Below, piece by piece: positions 23,486 to 30,791 of a stretch of DNA of 33,539 nucleotides. The DNA is from Candidatus Bathycorpusculum sp. Its GTDB lineage: Archaea; Thermoproteota; Bathyarchaeia; Bathyarchaeales; Bathycorpusculaceae. The position numbers were made by a program, and so were the translations under genes. The notes under the pieces are model-generated. The model saw only the letters and a program-made list of their open reading frames with translations. It made no database searches and was not told where the DNA came from. The stretch lies in contig WQYG01000012.1 in NCBI GenBank assembly GCA_009781395.1, forward strand, positions 1-33,539, given 5' to 3'. The first letter of the stretch is position 1, and each line of letters starts with the position of its first letter.

Positions 23486-23699
23486 AATCAGTGTATTTTA
23501 ATTGTTTTCAGACTTTGTGTAGTGGTGAGTTTTTTGTATGAATTAGGTTGAGTGTGAAGAGGAGGTGTTGTTGTTTTTTGGAGTAGTGTTTGTTTTTTGT
23601 GGTGAGTTTGTTGGGTTTGTAAGAAGGTTCTTTACCTTGTTTGTGTTATAATTATGTGTTATTGTTAGTATCTTGTTAGATGGTGAGGATGGTTGCATG
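23486..23699. other. GT-rich spacer before padR, no gene seen
   Basis: The plus strand is dominated by G and T (for example GAGGAGGTGTTGTTG). It has no convincing ORF. T-rich stretches just after 23485 could end transcription of the small membrane protein gene. Confidence 0.45.
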
Positions 23700-23719
23700 T
23701 ATTGTGTTGGTGCACAATA
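23700..23719. promoter_or_regulatory. Palindrome upstream of padR, candidate operator
   Basis: TATTGTG and CACAATA form a perfect 7-bp inverted repeat with a six-base centre. It lies just upstream of CTATACAA (23736-23743), the likely TATA box of padR, whose ATG is 20 bases further on. Such a site fits a dimeric winged-helix repressor, perhaps PadR regulating itself. Confidence 0.4.
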
Positions 23720-23763
23720 TTGTTTGCGCGTCTAGCTATACAATGGTGTTTAAGTGAGATAGT

Positions 23764-24333
23764 ATGCATGTAGAAGAAAAAGCTGCTGGTTGGTTGAAGG
23801 AGACTCAGAAAGGTTACATTAGGATTGCAGTTTTGATATTGTTGAATAAAAAGTCGCATCATGGTTATGAAATGATGAAGGCTTTAGATGAGCGGACTAA
23901 TGGTTTTTGGAAGCCGACTGCGGGTGGAATTTATCCTATATTGCAAGATCTTGAGAATTCGGATTATATTAAGGGGGAGTGGGATTGTGATGCTAAAAGA
24001 AAGAGGAAAATTTATGCTATTACGTCTGAGGGTAGGAGGGTTTTGGAGCATACTTTAGCAAAAGAGAATCGTTTAGTTAATACTATGGCGGATTTGTTAA
24101 AAGAGTATATGAAAGATGTGTTGGATGTAGAGGTTAATAATGCTCAGTTGCCTAAGACGCCTTTGGCGTTGTTTCTTGAGGAGGATAAATGTAATCCTGA
24201 AGATACAAAAAAGGTGTTGGAGAATAAGCGTGCTCATGTTGAGAGTTTTATTAAAAAGTTGCAGGACAATTTGAGTCAAATCAATAAACAGTTAGCTCAA
24301 ATAGAGAAAGAGGAAAATAAGAATAAAACATAA
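23764..24333 (+). CDS. PadR-family transcriptional regulator
   Basis: DNA-binding winged-helix repressor. The N-terminal domain (residues 15-100) has IRIAVLILLNKKSHHGYEMMKALDERTNGFW, then PTAGGIYPILQDLENSDYIKGEW and KRKIYAITSEGRRVL, all PadR hallmarks. The C-terminal half is an acidic/basic helical region ending in a coiled-coil-like HVESFIKKLQDNLSQINKQLAQIEKEE for dimerisation. PadR proteins often control membrane transport genes. The gene converges with the P-type ATPase, leaving about 65 T/G-rich bases between stops, so it is a candidate regulator of that transporter (inference). Confidence 0.92.
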   Translation: MHVEEKAAGWLKETQKGYIRIAVLILLNKKSHHGYEMMKALDERTNGFWKPTAGGIYPILQDLENSDYIKGEWDCDAKRKRKIYAITSEGRRVLEHTLAKENRLVNTMADLLKEYMKDVLDVEVNNAQLPKTPLALFLEEDKCNPEDTKKVLENKRAHVESFIKKLQDNLSQINKQLAQIEKEENKNKT

Positions 24334-24399
24334 TTTTTTTGTTTGCTTGTTTGTTTTTTTGTTTGTTTGTATTTGGGGGTTGGTTGTTGGTAGTTTGGG

Positions 24400-27300
24400 T
24401 TAAGTTGTTGTTGTTTCTGTTGTTGTTGTTTCTGTTGTTTTTTGTTTTTTGTTTTTTGTTTTTTGTTTTTTGAATAGGTGGGTGTATTTGGTGTTGGCTT
24501 CGCCGTATCGGTCAAGGATTGCGTTGTTTATGCGTATCCAGTCTTTGTTGACCATGGACCATATGGTTCGGGTGTTTACGTAGTCTGTGACGTATTCGTT
24601 TATTGTGTCTTGGCGTTGGATTGTGCGTGTGTCCCAGTCTACGTTGATTAGTCCTGCGCTGTGTAGGTGGTTTAGGTTTTGAATTACGGCGTTGTTGTTT
24701 ATGGAGTATTTGAGGCCTCGTTTTAGGTCGTCTATTAGAGAGTCAAAAGTGATTTCGTCTTCGGTGCGTAGGCATATTACTGCAATGATTTCTTGGACTA
24801 GTCTTGAGCGTCTGCTTAGGTATAGGCCGCGTCTTTTGGGTACTAGTAGTTGGTCTACGTAGTAGGAGTGGCGTTTGTGGAACCAGCGTTTAACCATTTC
24901 TGCGAGTGCAAAATAGGCTAGTACTATACCTGCTAGGGCGATAAAGAATGTTGGGGGTAGGGGGGTGAAGTGGAAGTAGGTTTCGCCGAAGGCTGTGAAG
25001 GGGATAGTTAGGGCTATTGCTGTTAGGGCTATGCTGCTTAGGATTAGGTATTTGCCTGGTTTGCTTTTCCAGAAGGGGGAGTGTCGTGTGCGGATGACAA
25101 AGACTATGAGTGTTTGGGTTACTAGGGAGACTACGAACCAGGCGGTTTGGAATAGGGGTTCTTGTTGTCCTATTGCGACGTAGGGTAGGAAGAAGTACAT
25201 GACTATAAAGAAGGTTAGGAAGTCAAAGAGGGAGCTTACCGGTCCAAGGGTTATCATGAAGCTTTTTATGTAGCCGATGTCCCAGCGTTTGGGTTTTTCG
25301 ATGTATTCGGTGTCAACGTTGTCTGTTGTGATGGATGATTGTGATATGTCGTAGAGTAGGTTGTTTAGGAGGATTTGTATGGGGAGTAGGGGTAGGAAGG
25401 CGTAGCCTAGGAAGGGGAGGATTAAAGAGATTCCTAGAAAGCTAAACATGTTGCCAAAGTTGCTGCTTACGCTCATCATGATGTATTTCATGGTGTTGCC
25501 AAAGGTTTTTCGGCCTTCTAGTACGCCTTCGGATAGGACTGTTAGGTCGTTTTTGAGAAGTATGATGTCTGCGGATTCTTTTGCAACGTCTACGGCGTTG
25601 TTAACAGATATGCCTACGTCGCAGGATTTTAGGGAGGGGGCGTCGTTTATGCCATCGCCCATGAAGCCAACTACGTGTCCGTTGCTTTTTAGCAGGGCGA
25701 TTATGCGTTCTTTTTGTATGGGGGTAACTCGGGCAAATACGTTAGCTTCTTCTACAACGCGGGCAAGGGTTTCATCAGACATTTGACTTATAGTGTTGCC
25801 TAAGGCTATGCCTTTTATTTCAAATCCAAGGGATTCGCAGGTTTTGCGGGTAACTTGTTCGTTGTCACCTGTTAAAATTTTTAGTTCTATACCTGCTTGA
25901 GTTAGTAAACGTATGGATTCTTTGGCGGTTTCTTTGGGAGGATCAAGAAAAGCCATAAAGCCCATAAAGACCATGTCACATTCGTCGTTAACAGAGTAGA
26001 CATTTTTTTCTTCTTTTAATTTTTTATAAGCTACCCCTAAGACCCGAAAGCCCTCAGAGCTTAATTCATAATATTTTTGCTCTGCTCTTTGGCGTAATTC
26101 GTCAGTTAAGTCAACAGGTAAACCGTTTATTTCGCAGAAGGAGGAGACTTTGAGAATTTCTTCCGGGGCGCCTTTGCTTATAAAGTATCTTTGGCGATCG
26201 CTTTCTACAACTACGCTTACCCGTCGGCGAACAAAATCGAAAGGCACTTCATCAATTTTTTGATATTCCGATACGTCAATTTTTTCATGTACCAGAATAG
26301 CTTCATCCATAGGGCTTTTTAGACCTGTTTGATAAAAGCTGTTAAGATAACTATACAATAACACTTTATCATCGTCATCACCCTCAGGGTTTACGTGCAA
26401 GACCAAGGTAATTTTGTTTTCTGTAAGAGTCCCCGTTTTATCGGTGCATAAAACGTTCATACTGCCAAAGTTGTCAATAGAGGCTAAACGTTTAACGATG
26501 ACCCCTTTTTTAGACATCACAATAGCGCCACGGGAGAGGTTAATAGTTACAATCATGGGCAACAGTTCAGGGGTTAAACCAACTGCCAAAGCTACAGCAA
26601 AAAGCAACGCGTTTAAAATACCGGCGCTAGTAGGTTGGAGAAACGCGTTAATCATAAAGATTAGAATTACCATAAGTATGGTTATGCGCATCATAAAGAA
26701 GCCAAAGTGTTTAACGCCCTTTTCAAATTCGGTTTCAGGGGCTTTTCCAACAAGTTTACGCGCAATTTTTCCATATTCCGTGGAGCCGCCTGTTTTAACA
26801 ACTAGAGCAGACGCAGTGCCGCTAACAACAGAGGTGCCCATGAAAAGATAATTATGCCAGTCAGTAACAGAGGGATTCTTAGCTTTAATTACTGCAGAGG
26901 TTTTCTCTACAGGAAAAGACTCCCCGGTTAAAGTAGACTGATTAATAAAAAGATCCTTAGCAGAAATAACACGTGCATCCGCAGGCGTTATATCACCTGC
27001 AGAGAGATAAATTACATCACCCGGCACAACATCATGAAGCTTAATCTCCTGCTTTACACACCCCCGAATAACCGTTGCAGTAGTTGTCACCGCCTCCTTA
27101 AGCATCTCAGCTGCGTTCTCAGCCTTATACTCCTGATAAAAATCCAAAATAACACTAATTAAAACAATCGTAAAAATAATAATAACATTAGAAATCTCAC
27201 CTAAAAACCCTGAAATCAAACCTGCAACTATCAAAATAATAACAAGCGGACTCTTAAAATGCAACAAAAAATCAACAACAAGAGAATGCTTATGCTTCTT

Positions 27301-27447
27301 AGCCAACTCGTTACGACCATAAACCTCAAGCCGCCGCTCCGCCTCCTCAGAACTTAAACCATTCAAAGAAGAACCTAAACGCAAACACAACTCATCAACA
27401 GAACTACCCAAAACCTCATCAGACGACAACGGAGGCTGCGCTACCAC
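24400..27447 (-). CDS. P3B-type (MgtA-like) P-type ATPase with a C-terminal winged-helix-like extension
   Basis: Probable Mg2+-importing P-type ATPase in the cytoplasmic membrane. Motifs: TGES at 174-177, TPELLP at 292-297, phosphorylated Asp in DKTGT at 336-340, QTGLKSPMDEA at 373-383 and MGDGINDAP further on. The 1015 aa exceed the roughly 900 of MgtA. After TM10, residues about 865-982 add a soluble domain (IAVICLRTEDEITFDSLIDD, NAVIQNLNHLHSAGLINVDWD) that looks like a winged helix, followed by a Lys/Thr tail from microsatellite DNA. The start is GTG; an ideal SD lies 70 bases upstream with no start codon behind it. It converges with padR. Confidence 0.9.
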   Translation of the reverse strand: MVAQPPLSSDEVLGSSVDELCLRLGSSLNGLSSEEAERRLEVYGRNELAKKHKHSLVVDFLLHFKSPLVIILIVAGLISGFLGEISNVIIIFTIVLISVILDFYQEYKAENAAEMLKEAVTTTATVIRGCVKQEIKLHDVVPGDVIYLSAGDITPADARVISAKDLFINQSTLTGESFPVEKTSAVIKAKNPSVTDWHNYLFMGTSVVSGTASALVVKTGGSTEYGKIARKLVGKAPETEFEKGVKHFGFFMMRITILMVILIFMINAFLQPTSAGILNALLFAVALAVGLTPELLPMIVTINLSRGAIVMSKKGVIVKRLASIDNFGSMNVLCTDKTGTLTENKITLVLHVNPEGDDDDKVLLYSYLNSFYQTGLKSPMDEAILVHEKIDVSEYQKIDEVPFDFVRRRVSVVVESDRQRYFISKGAPEEILKVSSFCEINGLPVDLTDELRQRAEQKYYELSSEGFRVLGVAYKKLKEEKNVYSVNDECDMVFMGFMAFLDPPKETAKESIRLLTQAGIELKILTGDNEQVTRKTCESLGFEIKGIALGNTISQMSDETLARVVEEANVFARVTPIQKERIIALLKSNGHVVGFMGDGINDAPSLKSCDVGISVNNAVDVAKESADIILLKNDLTVLSEGVLEGRKTFGNTMKYIMMSVSSNFGNMFSFLGISLILPFLGYAFLPLLPIQILLNNLLYDISQSSITTDNVDTEYIEKPKRWDIGYIKSFMITLGPVSSLFDFLTFFIVMYFFLPYVAIGQQEPLFQTAWFVVSLVTQTLIVFVIRTRHSPFWKSKPGKYLILSSIALTAIALTIPFTAFGETYFHFTPLPPTFFIALAGIVLAYFALAEMVKRWFHKRHSYYVDQLLVPKRRGLYLSRRSRLVQEIIAVICLRTEDEITFDSLIDDLKRGLKYSINNNAVIQNLNHLHSAGLINVDWDTRTIQRQDTINEYVTDYVNTRTIWSMVNKDWIRINNAILDRYGEANTKYTHLFKKQKTKNKKQKTTETTTTETTTT
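24404..24471. repeat. Microsatellites at the 3' end of the ATPase gene
   Basis: On the plus strand there are two copies of a 15-mer of type TTGTTGTTGTTTCTG, then five perfect copies of the heptamer GTTTTTT (24437-24471). Both lie inside the ATPase frame and encode its KKQKTKNKKQK and TTETTTTETTTT tail. A seven-base unit is not a multiple of three, so slippage would change the C-terminus. Confidence 0.75.
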
Positions 27448-27662
27448 TGCACCATCGCTCTCTAAACTTTCCGAAACAGCAAAATCTTCTTGCTTGCTTA
27501 ACGCAGTAACCTCCTAACAACACTTGAATAGTCACACTAATTCCCAGTACACACCACAACAAGCTTAAAACAGTTTCTTAAACAAAACACAAAACACCAC
27601 CCAAAACAAAACCCTCCAAACAACAACAAAAAACCCACACCACAACAACACCCACCTCAAAG
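27448..27662 (-). other. Long G/T-rich leader of the ATPase gene
   Basis: If the TATA box at 27663-27674 is used, the transcript leader is about 190 bases and almost wholly G and U on the sense strand. It contains TTAGGAGGTTA, a near-perfect ribosome site, followed by no ATG, GTG or TTG within 15 bases. The frame of the ATPase is open back to that point, so translation from a non-canonical codon is possible. No known riboswitch fold was recognised. Confidence 0.4.
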
Positions 27663-27674
27663 CTTTTTATAAGA
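27663..27674 (-). promoter_or_regulatory. TATA box of the P-type ATPase gene
   Basis: Minus-strand CTTATAAAAAGC is a strong archaeal TATA element. An inverted repeat sits about 50 bases further upstream. Confidence 0.5.
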
Positions 27675-27720
27675 CGCAAATACAACATACACAACGAGTC
27701 CCTCGCGAAACGGATTTGTC

Positions 27721-27758
27721 AGTTACCCCAATATACACACAAATATATCGGGGTAACT
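27721..27758. repeat. 15-bp inverted repeat, terminator or operator
   Basis: AGTTACCCCAATATA and TATATCGGGGTAACT are inverted with 14 of 15 pairs matching and an eight-base loop (CACACAAA). It lies 90 bases downstream of the STAND gene stop and 50 bases upstream of the ATPase TATA box, both on the minus strand. It could fold as a 3' hairpin of the first transcript or be an operator for the second. No T-run follows directly, which favours the operator reading. Confidence 0.55.
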
Positions 27759-27846
27759 CAACCACAACAACACACTATCTACTTGTAACGACATAAAATA
27801 AAGTAAAATATCTGTTGGAGATAAGCTTGTTGCATCAACAAAGAAA

Positions 27847-30336
27847 TCATTCGCCATCCTTGCGAAGACCAAGTTTCTTTTTTAGCCAATCCTCAAACAA
27901 CTCACCCCCACCTGTAGAAGCGTAAGCAGCCTCCATATTATTCCTCACAACCACTGTATTTGGATGCGCCTCCCCCAATCTTTTAACAATACAATAACTT
28001 TTAAGATACCACACCAACGCCTTCGCATAATCACCCAAACTATCATAGACGCTTGCGATGTTGTTGTAGGTACATGCAGTATCAGGATGCTCCTTACCCA
28101 ACACCTTCTCACGGATAGCTAAAGCTTTCATACACCACTCCAAAGCCCGCTCATACTCACCCTGCTCACGGTAGACTCCAGCGATGTTGTCGTAAGTAGT
28201 TGCAGTAGAAGGATGCTCCTTACCCAACACCTTCTCATATATAGCTAGGGCTTTTTCAAACCACTCCAACGCCACCTCAAAATCACCCTGCTCACGGTAG
28301 ACTCCAGCGATGTTGTGATAAGTAGTTGCAGTAGAAGGGTGTTCTTTATCTAACACCTTCTCTTTTATGGTTAGGGCTTTAAAATTCCACTCCAACGCCA
28401 CCTCAAAATCACCCAAACTATCATAGACTCCAGAGATGTTGTTATAAGTAATTGCAGTAGAAGGATGCTCCTTACCGAATACTTTTTCATCAATAGCTAG
28501 GGCTTTTTCAAACCACTCCAACGCCTTCGCATAATCACCCTGCTTACGGTAGACCTCTGCGATGTTGTGATAAGTAGTTGCAGTAGAAGGGTGTTCTTTA
28601 TCTAACACCTTCTCTTTTATGGTTAGGGCTTTAAAATTCCATTGTAAGGCTTTGGTGTAATCCGCAGTATCATCATAGTACCTTCCAAGCCAGAGCATTA
28701 AAGTTGCAAGCGTTTCGGTTTGGGTTTGTTTTTCAAAAAAATAGTCTGCTAAAGACTCCGCAAAAGGAACATATAACTCGGCCTTTTTGAAAATTTCGTT
28801 TGAATCCCAAGAAACATCACTGGCCAACTGTTCTACTAACCGGCGATGATTATCAAACAGTATGCTTGTTGTCTGGGAAAGCACCGCCACCTTCACCAAC
28901 TGATGCATAGCATAAAAAGAACCCGACAACGTTGACTTTTCTTCTTGTTTATGCTCATGGAACATTAGCCAGGTGAGTTTGGATAAGTTGTTTAATGCAA
29001 GACGACAATCATCTTCATCTATATTTGCGTCTTCGCATAGCCATTGTACGCAGGTTTTTTGCTCAAGGGGTAAACTTGGAAATAAAGCAAACATCTCAAG
29101 AACCTTCCTCTCCAAACAATTTTTAATGTCTTTCAAAGGATAAAGTTTGTTAAATTCCTCTTGCAGGGTCTCATCGTTAAGTCCTTTGCGTATGTCAAAT
29201 TTTTTGGCTTCTAATTTTTGGGTTAACTCGGCAATAGTCCAGTTATGAGCTTTAGTCATTGTACCAAGACGCGTTAATGCCAAAGGGTTACGTCCAGCCC
29301 GATTTTTAACAATATCCAAAAGAACTTTCTCATCAACATCTGGCAAACGATAATTTTTAGTGTCATATCTATTGGCTTTAAAGATTTGTACACAGGCCTC
29401 TTCAGAAAGAGGCTTAATAGGTTCGTTTGTAAATTTTTCAGGCGACGTTCGAGAAGCAAATAGCACTGTTGCATTCAAAGTAAACAATTTACTAAAAGTT
29501 TCATCTATTGCAAGGGTTTGTTTTTGTTCTGTTTGTCGTAAACGGTCATCATCAATTAAAAGCAGTACAGATTTGTCTGCACACAATTTCTGCATATAAC
29601 TCCAAACAGCATCTACAGTCTTATCCCCTGGATAATCAATTTGTTGCATCAAATCGCTATCCATAGAACCCTTATAGGTTACCAAAGCAATATGAGCAAA
29701 CGACGCATTTGGCTTATTTGCAAAGTGGGTGTATATTTTGTTTAGTGTTTCTGTTTTGCCAATACCGCCCATACCTGTCAAACAAATACGGGGTCTGTTG
29801 TTTTGTAGCTTTTTACAGAGTTCCTTAACAAAATCATCTATACCCTGTAGATACTTGTTTTCCCAACAGGGCGTTTTGGGAGTTAAATTGTACTCAGGAT
29901 TAAAAACCATCGGGGAGGTGTTTTTCAAAATTTGCAAGATCTCTGACTGGGCTTGTATGGATGCTAAATGGAATTGTAGCTCAAAATTTTTGTAAAGTTC
30001 ACTGTTTTTATCTTTACAGAGTTGAGCGTGAAAATTTGAGATAAAACAGTTAATGACCTCTATGGGGAACTTGTTTAATTCTTTTTCAACGATTTCTTGT
30101 AAAACTTTAATGGTGCCTGAATTTTTATTTAGTGAAGAAAATGTTTCGGGAACAGAGGATGAGATGTTTTGGTATTTTTGTTGTTTGGCGGTGTCTTGCC
30201 AAGCATTTATCAGGCAGTCTTGAAGCTGTTCAATATGATTTGTTGGGTTGCATTTTTTGTATGCGTCGTATGCAATTTTTAATAGACTTGTGCAACTAGC
30301 TATAGCCTGTAAAGCGGTTAATGCTTCCATGAACAT
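27847..30336 (-). CDS. NB-ARC/TPR STAND ATPase (NLR-like)
   Basis: Large 829-aa signalling ATPase. Residues 1-160 are a helical domain not matched to any effector I know. The NB-ARC core has Walker A GMGGIGKT (188-195), Walker B SVLLLIDDD (256-264), the LFASRT sensor (292-297) and a GLPL-like GRNPLALTRLG (348-358). A winged-helix/ARC2-like part with MHQLVKVAVL follows. Residues about 559-810 are six 42-residue kinesin-light-chain-type TPRs (KALxxxEKVxGKEHPSTATTYxNIAxVY). Such proteins bind a trigger with the repeats, oligomerise and activate the N-terminus; several bacterial relatives are antiphage. The ATG at 30330 is an alternative start. Role here is inferred. Confidence 0.88.
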   Translation of the reverse strand: MFMEALTALQAIASCTSLLKIAYDAYKKCNPTNHIEQLQDCLINAWQDTAKQQKYQNISSSVPETFSSLNKNSGTIKVLQEIVEKELNKFPIEVINCFISNFHAQLCKDKNSELYKNFELQFHLASIQAQSEILQILKNTSPMVFNPEYNLTPKTPCWENKYLQGIDDFVKELCKKLQNNRPRICLTGMGGIGKTETLNKIYTHFANKPNASFAHIALVTYKGSMDSDLMQQIDYPGDKTVDAVWSYMQKLCADKSVLLLIDDDRLRQTEQKQTLAIDETFSKLFTLNATVLFASRTSPEKFTNEPIKPLSEEACVQIFKANRYDTKNYRLPDVDEKVLLDIVKNRAGRNPLALTRLGTMTKAHNWTIAELTQKLEAKKFDIRKGLNDETLQEEFNKLYPLKDIKNCLERKVLEMFALFPSLPLEQKTCVQWLCEDANIDEDDCRLALNNLSKLTWLMFHEHKQEEKSTLSGSFYAMHQLVKVAVLSQTTSILFDNHRRLVEQLASDVSWDSNEIFKKAELYVPFAESLADYFFEKQTQTETLATLMLWLGRYYDDTADYTKALQWNFKALTIKEKVLDKEHPSTATTYHNIAEVYRKQGDYAKALEWFEKALAIDEKVFGKEHPSTAITYNNISGVYDSLGDFEVALEWNFKALTIKEKVLDKEHPSTATTYHNIAGVYREQGDFEVALEWFEKALAIYEKVLGKEHPSTATTYDNIAGVYREQGEYERALEWCMKALAIREKVLGKEHPDTACTYNNIASVYDSLGDYAKALVWYLKSYCIVKRLGEAHPNTVVVRNNMEAAYASTGGGELFEDWLKKKLGLRKDGE
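27907..28662 (-). repeat. Six tandem TPR units (about 126 bp each), several nearly identical
   Basis: Units of 42 codons repeat inside the STAND gene. Blocks such as ACACCTTCTC and GTAGTTGCAGTAGAAGG recur almost unchanged on the plus strand, showing recent duplication or gene conversion. The last unit (AEAHPNTVVVR-like) is the most diverged. Confidence 0.8.
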
Positions 30337-30791
30337 ATCACGCTAGATTATATAGAAAAATCGGGTATAAAAAATAATGTGCCTGTTCAATGGGTCTTCT
30401 TGGCATTTATAAATGGTGGTGTATGCTTGTTTGTTGGAGGTAATTTTTAATCTGTTGTGTTTTTGGGGTTGTGGGAAGATTGTTTAAGACTTGGGGGGTA
30501 GTTAATTTAGTCATGTGTAGTGTGTGTGATTGAATAATGTGCGCTGTATATAGTATATTACAGTTGGTGGAAGTTAGTTTTTTGGTTGTTTGTGGGGGGG
30601 TGTTTGGGGTGTTTTGAATGTTGTTTAATGCGTTTTGTGTTCTACTGTTGTACACTTGTGTTTTTAGATGTCTAAGTGTATTTTTTGAGGTTTTGATACG
30701 TTGGTTTAATTTTTCAGTCGTTTTTTGTATTGCTATGTTATGTCTTAACTTTTAAAACTTATACAAATACTAAGATGCTCAGGTCTATAAC
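30337..30791. other. Divergent spacer between the STAND gene and the surface-protein gene
   Basis: On the minus strand TTTTTTATACCCG at about 30362-30373 is a TATA box placed for a leaderless STAND mRNA. On the plus strand CTTTTAAAACTTATAC at about 30749-30764 serves the surface protein. The G/T-rich middle carries an 82-codon minus ORF of Asn/Thr/Gln/His composition that I reject. No RNA gene seen. Confidence 0.5.

Noticed and set aside
27907-28662. CRISPR-like regular repeats
   Set aside because: Repeats are 126 bp without unique spacers and translate into TPR motifs in frame.
30407-30655. 82-codon Asn/Thr/Gln-rich minus ORF
   Set aside because: Low-complexity product of a G/T-rich plus strand; no promoter or SD and no domain pattern.
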